Source of the DNA: a bacterium HR33
Lineage (GTDB): Bacteria; Gemmatimonadota; Gemmatimonadetes; Gemmatimonadales; GWC2-71-9
Length of the DNA stretch: 64,000 nucleotides
Assembly (NCBI GenBank): GCA_002923375.1
Contig: BEIJ01000002.1
Span: forward strand, 682,001 to 746,000
Direction of reading: 5' to 3'
A program made the position numbers and the translations under genes. Shown here one piece after another: positions 52,591 to 60,834 of this stretch (position 1 is the first letter of the stretch; every line of letters starts with the position of its first letter). Under the pieces are notes generated by a model. That model searched no databases and had not been told where the DNA came from. It saw only the letters and a program-made list of their open reading frames with translations.

Positions 52591-53513
52591 GCGTCCTCCG
52601 GCAGAGGTTCGCCCGTGATGCGGAGGTACGCCTCTTGGTACCGGAGGCTCGTAGCCCGCACCACTTCGGGGGGAAGGGGCGGGGGAGGGGGATTCCCGTC
52701 CCACTGGCCCGCGCGCTTGAGCCCGCTCAGGTAGTCTCTTACGGGTTGCTTGTCGAAGCTGGGCTGGCTCTTGCCGGGCTGATACTGTTCGGCAGGCCAG
52801 AAACGGGAAGAATCGGGAGTCAGAATCTCGTCGATTACCAGCAGTTCGCCGTCCGGCCCGTGTCCGAACTCGAACTTGGTATCGGCTATGATGATTCCCC
52901 GGCGCGCGGCGCGGTCTCGGGCCTCGGCATACAGCGCCAGGCTGAGCTCACGCAGCCGCTCGGCGAGCCCGTCGCCCAGAGCCTGCCGCATACGATCGAA
53001 AGTGATGTTTTCATCGTGTCCGGTCACGGCCTTGGTGGCCGGAGTGAAAAGCGGAGGCTCGAGACGATCCGATTCCCGAAGCCCGGCGGGCAGCGGTTCT
53101 CCCGCCATGGTGCCTTTCTCCTGATATTCCGCCCACGCCGATCCAGAGAGGTAACCTCGGACCACGCATTCGAACGGTATCGGGGTAGCGCGCCGCACCA
53201 AGGTGGAACGCCCCGCTACCTGATCGCGGTAGTCCCGGAGAGCGGGTATGCGTTGCAAGATCTCCTCGGTGGATGCCGTGACGAAGTGATTGGGGGCGAT
53301 GCCCTCGAGTTCGCGGAACCAATAGGCGCTCATCTGCGTCAGCACGGCGCCTTTCTTGGGGATCGGCTGCGGTAACACGAAGTCGAATGCGCTGATACGG
53401 TCGCTCGCCACCAACAACAGGTGCTCGCGGTCTACCTCGTATATCTCCCTCACCTTGCCCCGGTTCATCAAGGGAAGCGGCAATTTGCTCTCCGCGAGTA
53501 CCCGCTCGGTCAT
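52587..53513 (-). CDS. purC: phosphoribosylaminoimidazole-succinocarboxamide synthase (SAICAR synthase)
   Basis: PurC joins aspartate to CAIR. The 308-residue enzyme is longer than the ~240-residue common form and resembles the yeast-type group. Motifs: MNRGKVREIYEVDREHLLLV, ASDRISAFDFVLPQPIPKKG, FECVVRGYLSGSAWAEY, IIIADTKFEFG and LTPDSSRFWPAEQY. It overlaps purB and psd by four bases at either end. Confidence 0.95.
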   Translation of the reverse strand: MTERVLAESKLPLPLMNRGKVREIYEVDREHLLLVASDRISAFDFVLPQPIPKKGAVLTQMSAYWFRELEGIAPNHFVTASTEEILQRIPALRDYRDQVAGRSTLVRRATPIPFECVVRGYLSGSAWAEYQEKGTMAGEPLPAGLRESDRLEPPLFTPATKAVTGHDENITFDRMRQALGDGLAERLRELSLALYAEARDRAARRGIIIADTKFEFGHGPDGELLVIDEILTPDSSRFWPAEQYQPGKSQPSFDKQPVRDYLSGLKRAGQWDGNPPPPPLPPEVVRATSLRYQEAYLRITGEPLPEDA

Positions 53514-54949
53514 ACCTTCACCTCCTCCTCTATCGGTTTGTGGATCGAACGTAACGCCGCCAGCAGCGGATCCAGCCGGTCGGCGATATACTCTTCTACC
53601 TGCTCAGCGGCGCGCCCAATGTAGCGCGAGGGATCGAGCTCCTGTTGCAGTGCACCGGCGTCCACCCGGGAAAAAGCGGGATCCCGAGCCAGCCGTTCCA
53701 GTAGATCGTTTTTGCCACCCGCCTCCACGGCGCGGGCGACTTCACGGGAATGGCGCCGAATCACCTCGTGCAAATTCTGGCGGTCTCCGCCGGCCCGAAC
53801 TCCCAAGAGCAACCAGCGCTCCGTCGCCATGAAAGGCATTACCCGCTCCACATTCCTCCGGATGACCGCTTCCCTGACTTCCAGACCGCGGGCCACGTTA
53901 GTCACCAGGATCAATATGGCATCGGCTGCGAGCATGGAATCCGGCAGCACCAGCCGGCGGTTGGCGCTGTCGTCCAGGCTGCGCTCGAGCCACTGTGTGG
54001 CGGCGGTATATGCGGCGTTTTCCCGCAGCGCTATCAGGTAGCGGGACAAAGCGCAGATCCGCTCGCATCGTACCGGATTGCGCTTATAAGGCATGGCGCT
54101 GGAACCTATTTGTTCCGATTCCGCCGGCTCCAGAATCTCCCCCTCGTGCTGCAGCAGCCGAATGTCGGTTGCGAACTTCGAAGCCGACTGGGCTATACCG
54201 CTCAGGCGATCGAGCACCCGGCTGTCGATCTTCCGGGTGTACGTCTGGCCGGTAAGGGGAAGGACTTCGGTGAAACCGAAAGCCGCCGCAACGTTGCGGT
54301 CCAGCTCCCGCACTTTCTGATGATCCCCCTCGAAGAGTTCCAGGAAGCTGGCTTGTGTCCCGGTGGTTCCTTTGCAGCCGCGGAACGGGAGGCTCTTCAA
54401 AGCGTCACTCAAGTCTTCCGCGTCTAGGGCGAAATCCTGAAGCCACAAAGCGGCGCGCTTACCGACCGTGGTCAGCTGGGCGGGCTGGAAATGGGTGTAA
54501 GCGACGGCAGGAAGAGAGCGGTGCTGAAGGGCGAAGTCCCGCAGGGCTTCGAGGACTGCCATCAGCCGGCCCAGGAGTATACCCAAGGATTCACGAATGA
54601 GGATCAAGTCGGCGTTGTCCGTGACGTAGGCCGAAGTGGCGCCGAGATGGAGATAGGGACGTGCCGCAGGAGCCTGGTCCCCGAAGTGATGGATGTGCGC
54701 CATTACGTCGTGCCGCAGGCGGCGCTCGTAGCTGGCCACCGCCGTCAGGTCGACATCGTCCAGGTGTTCCCGCATCTGTTTTATCGCTTCTTCGGGGATG
54801 GCGACTCCCAGTCGCCGTTCTTCCTCGGCCAAGACCAACCACAACCGCCGCCAAAAACGGGCGCGGCGCTCCGGGCCCCACAGCTCCAGCATGACAGGCG
54901 AGGCGTAGCGCTCCGCCAGGATCGACCGGTAACCCGGGGAATCGGTCAT
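53510..54949 (-). CDS. purB: adenylosuccinate lyase
   Basis: PurB acts twice, releasing fumarate from SAICAR and from adenylosuccinate. The 479-residue protein has the fumarase-superfamily signature GSSAMPYKRNPVRCERI, the catalytic regions HLGATSAYVTDNADL and AYTHFQPAQLTTVGKR, and KGTTGTQASFLELFEGD. ATG 54949 overlaps the htrA stop as ATGA and matches the family start. Confidence 0.95.
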   Translation of the reverse strand: MTDSPGYRSILAERYASPVMLELWGPERRARFWRRLWLVLAEEERRLGVAIPEEAIKQMREHLDDVDLTAVASYERRLRHDVMAHIHHFGDQAPAARPYLHLGATSAYVTDNADLILIRESLGILLGRLMAVLEALRDFALQHRSLPAVAYTHFQPAQLTTVGKRAALWLQDFALDAEDLSDALKSLPFRGCKGTTGTQASFLELFEGDHQKVRELDRNVAAAFGFTEVLPLTGQTYTRKIDSRVLDRLSGIAQSASKFATDIRLLQHEGEILEPAESEQIGSSAMPYKRNPVRCERICALSRYLIALRENAAYTAATQWLERSLDDSANRRLVLPDSMLAADAILILVTNVARGLEVREAVIRRNVERVMPFMATERWLLLGVRAGGDRQNLHEVIRRHSREVARAVEAGGKNDLLERLARDPAFSRVDAGALQQELDPSRYIGRAAEQVEEYIADRLDPLLAALRSIHKPIEEEVKV

Positions 54950-56370
54950 CTTACGTAGAAATCGGTGTACCCTAATTGCCCCTGCCGCTCGAACCAAACT
55001 CTGATGGCGCCCCGTCCAGCCGCCGCGCGAAAAGCTCGCCTGGCATCTTCCGCGGTCTCGATCGGCGTACGATTGATCTGAAGGATCACGTCCCCCGCCT
55101 GAAGTCCGGTGGCGAATTGGGTTTCTTCCCCGATCCGGTATATCAAAGCTCCTCTAGCGCGACTGAGACCGCGCTCCTGCTGAATCGCCGGTGTCACGGT
55201 GATCAACTCCATGTCTCCCAACCCGGCAACCCTGGGCGCGCGGGAGGTGGGCAGTTCCTCCACCACCATCCGGACGGCGCGCTCGCGGCCTCCCCGCATG
55301 AGTACCACCGGTAAGGTATCGCCCGGACTGATGTCGAGCTTCACCGCCTCCCAGTCCAGGAAAGTTCTGAGGGATTTTTCTCCGGCGCGCAACAGGATGT
55401 CGCCCGGCTGGATCCCTGCGCGAGCCGCGGGCCCGCTTTCGGCCACCCGCGTCACTCTCAGGCCGCCGGACCGCTTCCATCCCCGCAGCTCCTCAGCTCC
55501 GGCTACGTCGATACCCAGCCAGGCCCGCCGCACCTCGCCATAGCGGCGCAACTCCTCGGCCACCCGCAGCGCCCGCTCGATGGGAATGGCGAAGCCGATA
55601 CCGATCGAGCCTCCGGTATTGGAGAAAATCGAGCTGTTGACTCCCACCACCTGTCCCTGCGCATTCGCCAAGGGTCCGCCGGAGTTTCCCGGATTGATCG
55701 CTGCGTCCGTTTGGATCATGCCCACGTACACGCCGGGCTGATCTCCCGTAGGGAGGAGGTTGCGGCCCACCGCGCTTACCACTCCCGCGGTGACTGAAGG
55801 TTCGGTGTTGCCCAGGAGATAACCATATGGGTTGCCGATAGCTATCACCCACTCGCCGATCATCAGATCCCGGCTCGATCCGATGGGCACCGTGGGCAAG
55901 TCGCGTCCTTCGATTTTCAGTACCGCGATGTCGGTCAGCGGATCCTCGCCCAGAAGCGCGGCCTCGTAGTCCACGCCGTCGCGAGTGGTTACGACGATCT
56001 GCTCGGCCCCCTGAACTACGTGCTGATTGGTTATCACCAGGCCGTCGCTCGATACGATAAAGCCCGATCCCAGGCCCTGAACCAGCCGCTCGTAACCGCG
56101 AGGCACGAAGAAGAAATCCCAGGGCGTTCTGGGCAACTGCCGCTCCCGCCGCAGCACGTTTACACTGACCACCGCGGGAGCGACCCTGGCCGCGGCCTGG
56201 ACGATCGCCGTCTGTCGGCTTGCAGCCAGTCCCGCCTGGACCGCGCCGGCAGAGGTCTGGGGAGAAAGCGGCTGGGAAACCGCAGAGGCCAGCGCCACTC
56301 TGCTGGGCTGGGGAGACTCCCCGCACCCTCCCAGCAGGAGCCCCAAGAGAGCGAACCAGGAAGCCCTCAG
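54946..56370 (-). CDS. HtrA/DegQ-type serine protease, probable lipoprotein, CTG start
   Basis: This periplasmic-side protease degrades damaged envelope proteins. The trypsin-like domain keeps the triad: His in VITNQHVVQG, Asp in DPLTDIAVLK, Ser in INPGNSGGPLA. Two PDZ domains follow (GPAARAGIQPGDILL and FATGLQAGDVILQINRTPIE). No ATG or GTG opens the gene near the signal sequence. CTG 56370 gives MRASWFALLGLLLGGC, a lipoprotein signal, overlaps the fsa stop as CTGA, and has AAGG seven bases upstream; TTG 56406 would add 12 residues and lacks a ribosome site. From CTG the product is 474 residues. Confidence 0.85.
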   Translation of the reverse strand: MRASWFALLGLLLGGCGESPQPSRVALASAVSQPLSPQTSAGAVQAGLAASRQTAIVQAAARVAPAVVSVNVLRRERQLPRTPWDFFFVPRGYERLVQGLGSGFIVSSDGLVITNQHVVQGAEQIVVTTRDGVDYEAALLGEDPLTDIAVLKIEGRDLPTVPIGSSRDLMIGEWVIAIGNPYGYLLGNTEPSVTAGVVSAVGRNLLPTGDQPGVYVGMIQTDAAINPGNSGGPLANAQGQVVGVNSSIFSNTGGSIGIGFAIPIERALRVAEELRRYGEVRRAWLGIDVAGAEELRGWKRSGGLRVTRVAESGPAARAGIQPGDILLRAGEKSLRTFLDWEAVKLDISPGDTLPVVLMRGGRERAVRMVVEELPTSRAPRVAGLGDMELITVTPAIQQERGLSRARGALIYRIGEETQFATGLQAGDVILQINRTPIETAEDARRAFRAAAGRGAIRVWFERQGQLGYTDFYVR

Positions 56371-57035
56371 GCGTTTACCTTGGCGCGGGACGCCAGCTTG
56401 CTCCAATCGTTCAAAAAGCGGTCTAGGCCGCGATCGGTAAGGGGATGCAAGAGCAACTTCTTGAGCACCTCGGTCGGCATGGTGGCTACGTCGGCGCCGA
56501 TCAGCGCGGCCTCCGCCACGTGCCGGGGATGGCGGATGGAAGCGGCCAGGATCTCCGTCTCGATGTCGTAGTTGTCGAAAATGATCCTGGCTTCGCGGAC
56601 CACGTCCATCCCTTCGTGACCCACATCGTCGAGCCGCCCGAGGAAGGGAGAAACGTAGGTGGCGCCGGCCTTGGCCGCGATAAGACACTGTACCGAACTG
56701 AAACACAGCGTGACGTTGACCCGGACTCCGTCAGCCACCAAACGGCGCACCGCTATCATTCCCTCTTCGATCATCGGGATCTTGACGACCACGTTATCGG
56801 CAAGCTTGGCCAGCTCGCGGCCTTCGCGGTACATCCCCTCGGCATCCACTGCCACTACCTCGGCGCTGACCGGGCCGTCCACCAGAGAGCAGATCTCTTT
56901 CAAAACATCTCTCGGATCCACATCCCCCGCCGCTTGGGAAAGAAGCGTCGGGTTGGTGGTCACGCCGTCGATCAGACCGGCTTGGGAGGCCCATCGAATG
57001 TCGGCGAGATTCGCGGTATCGAGGAAAAGTTTCAT
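56367..57035 (-). CDS. transaldolase / fructose-6-phosphate aldolase family
   Basis: The 222-residue protein is a short TalC/FSA-type transaldolase of the pentose phosphate pathway. It has MKLFLDTANLADIRWA, GVTTNPTLLSQ, the Schiff-base Lys in NVVVKIPMIEEGM, NVTLCFSSVQCLIAAKAGA, and SPFLGRLDDVGHEGM. Whether it acts as transaldolase or as fructose-6-phosphate aldolase cannot be told here. It overlaps truA by four bases. Confidence 0.92.
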   Translation of the reverse strand: MKLFLDTANLADIRWASQAGLIDGVTTNPTLLSQAAGDVDPRDVLKEICSLVDGPVSAEVVAVDAEGMYREGRELAKLADNVVVKIPMIEEGMIAVRRLVADGVRVNVTLCFSSVQCLIAAKAGATYVSPFLGRLDDVGHEGMDVVREARIIFDNYDIETEILAASIRHPRHVAEAALIGADVATMPTEVLKKLLLHPLTDRGLDRFLNDWSKLASRAKVNA

Positions 57036-57802
57036 AGGCCTAGATCCTTCCCGAGTTTAGGGTACCGGGCTCCGATGAAGTACAGCCCCTGCGGTGGTGC
57101 CGGAGGGCTGGCTTCGGCATTGCTATCACTGTTGAGCAGTCGCGCTATGTCGCTCGGCGGACGCCTGCCGCGGGCGGCGTCCACCATGGTGCCCACTAGA
57201 AACCTTACCATACGATGCAGGAACCGGTCCGCTTCGATAGTAAAGATAAAACCTTCCCCGTTTGCGCGCGCCTCCCATTGAGCCAGCAGTATCTTGCAGC
57301 GGTAATGGCGCTTCGGCTGCCCCGCCGCTGAGAAGGCCCGAAAGTCGTGCTCTCCCGGAAGCGCCGCGGCTGCCTCGGCAAGGGCTTGCGGGTCCAGGGG
57401 AACCCCCAGAGCCCATTCAAAAGGATGGCGGAACGGGGATCTGGACGCCGGATCGCATCCTACCACGTAGCGGTAGCGGCGCGACGCCGCGTCCCGCCGC
57501 GCGTGGAACCCTGCGGGAGCCGGACCTACCTCCGCAACCCAGATTTCCTTGGGCAGCAGGGCGTTGAGCGCGCGATGGAGATCCGCGGGTTTCCACTTGG
57601 CCGGTATCTTGAAGCTGACAACCTGTCCGAGCGCGTGAACCCCCGCGTCGGTGCGACCGGCGGCGTGCGTTACGACGCGCTGTCCCGCCAGTCGCTCCAA
57701 TACTCCCTCGATCTCTCCTTGCACGGTACGCTGGGATGCCTGGCGCTGCCAGCCGGCGAATGGATGCCCCACGTAGTGGAGGACCGCGTAGCAGGTGATC
57801 AC
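57032..57802 (-). CDS. truA: tRNA pseudouridine(38-40) synthase
   Basis: TruA makes pseudouridine in the tRNA anticodon stem. The 256-residue protein has the catalytic Asp in AAGRTDAGVHALGQVV, YVGHPFAGWQRQ near the start, RDAASRRYRYVV and FLHRMVRFLVGTMVDAARGR. GTG 57802 is the only start matching the family. It follows the DRR-repeat protein gene by 67 bases and overlaps the transaldolase gene as ATGA. Confidence 0.94.
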   Translation of the reverse strand: MITCYAVLHYVGHPFAGWQRQASQRTVQGEIEGVLERLAGQRVVTHAAGRTDAGVHALGQVVSFKIPAKWKPADLHRALNALLPKEIWVAEVGPAPAGFHARRDAASRRYRYVVGCDPASRSPFRHPFEWALGVPLDPQALAEAAAALPGEHDFRAFSAAGQPKRHYRCKILLAQWEARANGEGFIFTIEADRFLHRMVRFLVGTMVDAARGRRPPSDIARLLNSDSNAEASPPAPPQGLYFIGARYPKLGKDLGL

Positions 57803-57869
57803 CTGCGCGGCAAATTAGGACGGTGCCCTATGCACTGCAACCTGCCGGGGCCAAACCTGCCGGCGGGGG

Positions 57870-58232
57870 CTATGAAGGCCGAGGTTGTAGCTGGGTGTTC
57901 ACCTGCAGCGATCGGAGTTGTTGACCCAGCTGGCGCCCCCAGCGCTCGAGACGTTCGATGTCTGCCAGCGCCAGGCGCAATCTTTGCAGCGATTGTTCCA
58001 GGGGAACGTCTGCTCCCATTTCGGCCAAGGCGTGCACCACCTGCAGAGCGTTGCGGAGATGGCCTGTGGGACTCTCTCGTCGGTCACCGAGGCGGCGCCG
58101 GTCCGTACCGCTGCGGCGGTCCTGCGATACCGGAAGTGCCATAACCCGCCGCTCGCCTAGGCGGCGATCGAAGATCCTGCGGCGATCCGGGAGCCCATTG
58201 GGCAGTCTGATCATAGATGGTAGGTGCGACAT
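57870..58232 (-). CDS. hypothetical protein with DRR repeats
   Basis: The 120-residue protein carries five DRR triplets and one ERR in residues 16-52 (PDRRRIFDRRLGERR and QDRRSGTDRRRLGDRR), then a helical C-terminal half (about residues 58-110) rich in Leu, Ala and Gln that could form a coiled coil. It has no signal peptide or membrane segment. It may be the first gene of the purine operon. ATG 58214 is an alternative start; neither has a clear ribosome site. I do not recognise a function. Confidence 0.6.
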   Translation of the reverse strand: MSHLPSMIRLPNGLPDRRRIFDRRLGERRVMALPVSQDRRSGTDRRRLGDRRESPTGHLRNALQVVHALAEMGADVPLEQSLQRLRLALADIERLERWGRQLGQQLRSLQVNTQLQPRPS

Positions 58233-58242
58233 AGGTCAAAGC

Positions 58243-58271
58243 AAACTGTCCCGCGGTGATCTTGCTGTCAA
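58243..58271 (-). promoter_or_regulatory. possible promoter of the minus-strand operon
   Basis: On the minus strand TTGACA (58271-58266), 17 bases, CAGTTT (58248-58243). The -35 is perfect and the -10 poor. It lies in the 54-base gap between the DRR protein gene and divergent trpD. Confidence 0.35.
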
Positions 58272-58286
58272 TTGTTGCTCTCCTTT

Positions 58287-59372
58287 ATGTTGGATCGGGT
58301 ACTTCAACGGATCCTGAACCTCCGAGTCCTCGCTGTGGAAGACAGGCCCATTGCCAGAGCGTTGCGAGCGCTAGCTTTCGGCGAGCGCTTGGGAGAGGCG
58401 CTTGCCGAGGAGGCCTTTGCCGAGCTCATGGGCGGCGAGGTGTCTCCTGCTCAGGCGGCGGCGCTGCTGATGGGGCTCAGGGTGCGAGGCGAGACCGCAG
58501 ACGAGATTGCGGGGGCGGCCCGAGCACTGAGGGGTGCGATGTTGAAAGTCGAGACGCCACGCAGAGACCGGCTCATCGACACTTGCGGTACGGGAGGCGG
58601 AACGGTGCCGACTTTCAATGTCTCGACTGCCGCCGCCTTTGTGGCAGTCGGCGCGGGAGCGCGGGTGGCCAAGCACGGCAACCGATCCTACACGTCCAAG
58701 TGCGGGTCGGCGGACGTGCTGGAGGCGCTCGGAATTCCCATAACGATGGGAGCTGAGGAGGCGGCTCGCCTGCTGGATGCGTCCGGTTTTGCATTCCTTT
58801 TCGCCCCGCTGTACCATCCCGCCATGAAGTTCGTAGCCCCGGTGCGCAAAGAACTGGGAGTCCCTACCATCATGAACGTTTTGGGTCCCCTGGCTAATCC
58901 CGCCGGCGTCCGGCGGCAACTGGTAGGGGTAGCGGACCGGGCTCGGGCCCCGGCCATGGCGGAAGCGCTGGCGCGTCTGGGTGCAGAACACGCGCTGGTG
59001 GTACATGCGAAGGTAGGGATGGACGAGATAGCCCCCGTAGGACCCACCGAGGTGTGGGAGGTAATGTCGGGTGAGGTGCGCCACTGGACCCTGGACCCGG
59101 AGAAACTCGGGGCAGCCGGAGGGGAGCTCGATTCTCTGGCGGGAGCCGATCCGGCCGGGAACGCACGCCGGATTCGCCGTCTTTTCGAGAAACCGAAGGA
59201 CGATCCGGTGGCCTGGGCAACGGTGATTCTCAACGCCGCCGCGGCCCTTTACGTTGCCGGGTTGGTATCCCGGCTGAGCGAAGGGGTGGAGCTGGCGGCG
59301 GCGACTTTGGAGGAGGGAAAGGCGGCGCAAGCTCTCCAGAAGGTGACGGAGCAGGCTACAGCTCTAAACTAG
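58287..59372 (+). CDS. trpD: anthranilate phosphoribosyltransferase
   Basis: TrpD transfers phosphoribosyl to anthranilate in tryptophan synthesis. The 361-residue product has GLRVRGETADEIAGAARALR, the PRPP loop DTCGTGGGTVPTFNVSTAAA, KHGNRSYTSKCGSADVLEAL, FAPLYHPAMKFVAPVRKELG and NVLGPLANPAG. ATG 58287 leaves an N-terminal extension of ~20 residues over the family norm, so the start may be further in. It stands apart from trpC-trpB, with lexA between, and its stop interlocks with that of lexA. Confidence 0.93.
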   Translation: MLDRVLQRILNLRVLAVEDRPIARALRALAFGERLGEALAEEAFAELMGGEVSPAQAAALLMGLRVRGETADEIAGAARALRGAMLKVETPRRDRLIDTCGTGGGTVPTFNVSTAAAFVAVGAGARVAKHGNRSYTSKCGSADVLEALGIPITMGAEEAARLLDASGFAFLFAPLYHPAMKFVAPVRKELGVPTIMNVLGPLANPAGVRRQLVGVADRARAPAMAEALARLGAEHALVVHAKVGMDEIAPVGPTEVWEVMSGEVRHWTLDPEKLGAAGGELDSLAGADPAGNARRIRRLFEKPKDDPVAWATVILNAAAALYVAGLVSRLSEGVELAAATLEEGKAAQALQKVTEQATALN

Positions 59373-59977
59373 TACTTTCTCAAAACTCCTACGACCACGC
59401 CCTGAATTATGACGTCGTTTTCGTGTACCCTAATTGGAGGCATCGTCTGGTTGGCGGGTTCCAGTCGAATCCAGCCTCCGGGCTCCCGGTAGAAGCGCTT
59501 GACGGTGGCGGAGGTTCCGTCGATCAAAGCGATTACCGTCTCACCGTTGCGTGCGGTGTTGCGACTGTGCACGATTACGTAATCGCCGTCCTGGATGTGC
59601 TGGTCGATCATGGAGTCTCCCCGCACCCGGAGCACGTAGCTGACGCCCCTGCGGGGGATAAGGTCGTCGGGAACCGCTATGGTTTCGTTACCCGGGACGG
59701 CCTCGATCGGTTCTCCCGCCGCTACCTGGCCGAGCAGGGGCAGCTCGGTAGCCCGGGCACTTCCGGGCTGGGGAACTAGCTCGATGGAGCGGCTTTCGTT
59801 ATAACTGCGTTTGATGTATCCCTTGCGCTGGAGATTGCTCAAGTGTTCGTGGACGGTTGCCAGCGAAGAGAACCGAAACCGGCGGGCGATCTCCTCGAAC
59901 GAGGGAGCGTAACCGCGGTCCGCAATATAGCTTTGCAGGTAATCGAGAATTTCCTTTTGCCGCCGAGTGAGAGCCAT
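59369..59977 (-). CDS. lexA: SOS repressor LexA
   Basis: LexA represses DNA repair genes and cuts itself when RecA is active. The 202-residue protein has a winged-helix DNA-binding domain (ALTRRQKEILDYLQSYIADR, GYAPSFEEIARRF, SLATVHEHLSNLQRKGYI), an Ala-Gly cleavage site in VAAGEPIEA, the catalytic Ser in RGDSMIDQHIQDGDYVIV, and the Lys in ATVKRFYRE. The usual HTH contact region differs from that of E. coli, so its operator may differ. ATG 59977 fits. Confidence 0.95.
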   Translation of the reverse strand: MALTRRQKEILDYLQSYIADRGYAPSFEEIARRFRFSSLATVHEHLSNLQRKGYIKRSYNESRSIELVPQPGSARATELPLLGQVAAGEPIEAVPGNETIAVPDDLIPRRGVSYVLRVRGDSMIDQHIQDGDYVIVHSRNTARNGETVIALIDGTSATVKRFYREPGGWIRLEPANQTMPPIRVHENDVIIQGVVVGVLRKY

Positions 59978-59988
59978 TAAGCCATGTA

Positions 59989-60030
59989 CCGAATAAAGTC
60001 CGAATGCAATATACCCGAACACACCCCGAA
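59989..60030 (-). promoter_or_regulatory. paired direct repeats, candidate LexA operators
   Basis: On the minus strand, TTCGGGGTGTGTTCGG (60030-60015) and TTCGGACTTTATTCGG (60004-59989) each contain two TTCGG blocks 11 bases apart. One lies in the promoter spacer and the other over the transcription start. The TTC-N8-TTC spacing equals that of GTTC-N7-GTTC, the LexA box of Alphaproteobacteria. Assignment as LexA sites is inference. Confidence 0.5.
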
Positions 60031-60036
60031 GCGCAA
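60008..60036 (-). promoter_or_regulatory. promoter of lexA
   Basis: On the minus strand TTGCGC (60036-60031), 17 bases, TATATT (60013-60008). Transcription would start around 60000, giving a leader of ~25 bases before the ATG. Confidence 0.5.
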
Positions 60037-60051
60037 TCGGCAGCCCCCGGC

Positions 60052-60834
60052 TTGAGTCGGATCCTGGCCGACACCCGCCGGGAGGTAGCCGCAAAGAAGG
60101 AGCGACGAGCCGAGCTGGAGAGGGCTGCCCGCCAGGCAGCGCGGCCGCCCGACTGGGTAGGCGCCCTGGGGCGGTCGGACGTGGCGGTAATCGCCGAAAT
60201 CAAGCGGCGGTCTCCTTCGGCGGGTGAGATAGCGCCGGGGCTGGATCCTGCGGGCCAGGCGCGCTCTTACCGCAGCGGCGGGGCGGCCGCAATATCGGTT
60301 CTCACCGATGCCATCCACTTCGGAGGCTCGATGGAGGATTTGGCCCAGGCCAGCGCGGCTGCCGGACTGCCGGTGCTCTGCAAAGACTTCATCCTCGACG
60401 AGATTCAGCTTTTGGAAGCGCGGGCTAGAGGCGCCAGCGCGGTATTGTTGATCGTCAGGGCCCTGGATCAGGCGATCTTGAGGGAACTCAGGTCGTACGC
60501 CCGGGAGTTGGGCCTCTCGGTGCTGGTCGAGGTGCACACTTTGGGTGAGCTGGACCGAGCGCTTGCAGTCGAACCCGAAAGTGTGGGCGTTAACGCCCGG
60601 GATCTGGAAACCTTCGAAGTGAACCTATTCGGCATAGAGCCGGTGCTCAGGGCGGTGCCTCCGGGCGTCATTGCCGTAGCCGAAAGTGGAATTTCTTCTC
60701 GGGCCGAGGTGGAACTAGTGGCTCGATGGGGTGCGGATGCGGTGCTGGTCGGCACCGCATTGAGCGGAGCTAGAGATCCGGCACAGAGCGTGCGCTCCTT
60801 GGTGGGCGTGCCGAAGCGGGCTCGTGGCCACTGA
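60052..60834 (+). CDS. trpC: indole-3-glycerol phosphate synthase
   Basis: TrpC closes the indole ring from CdRP. From TTG 60052 the product is 260 residues, the family norm, beginning [19 protein letters not shown]. Motifs: [64 protein letters not shown] and [18 protein letters not shown] 60004 is possible (276 residues) but would lie inside the lexA promoter and repeats. It overlaps trpB by 11 bases; trpF, often next to it, is absent. Confidence 0.92.
   Translation: MSRILADTRREVAAKKERRAELERAARQAARPPDWVGALGRSDVAVIAEIKRRSPSAGEIAPGLDPAGQARSYRSGGAAAISVLTDAIHFGGSMEDLAQASAAAGLPVLCKDFILDEIQLLEARARGASAVLLIVRALDQAILRELRSYARELGLSVLVEVHTLGELDRALAVEPESVGVNARDLETFEVNLFGIEPVLRAVPPGVIAVAESGISSRAEVELVARWGADAVLVGTALSGARDPAQSVRSLVGVPKRARGH

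Noticed and set aside
60004-60834. trpC starting at ATG 60004
   Set aside because: It would place the first codons inside the lexA promoter and repeats and give a non-conserved 16-residue extension; possible but less likely.
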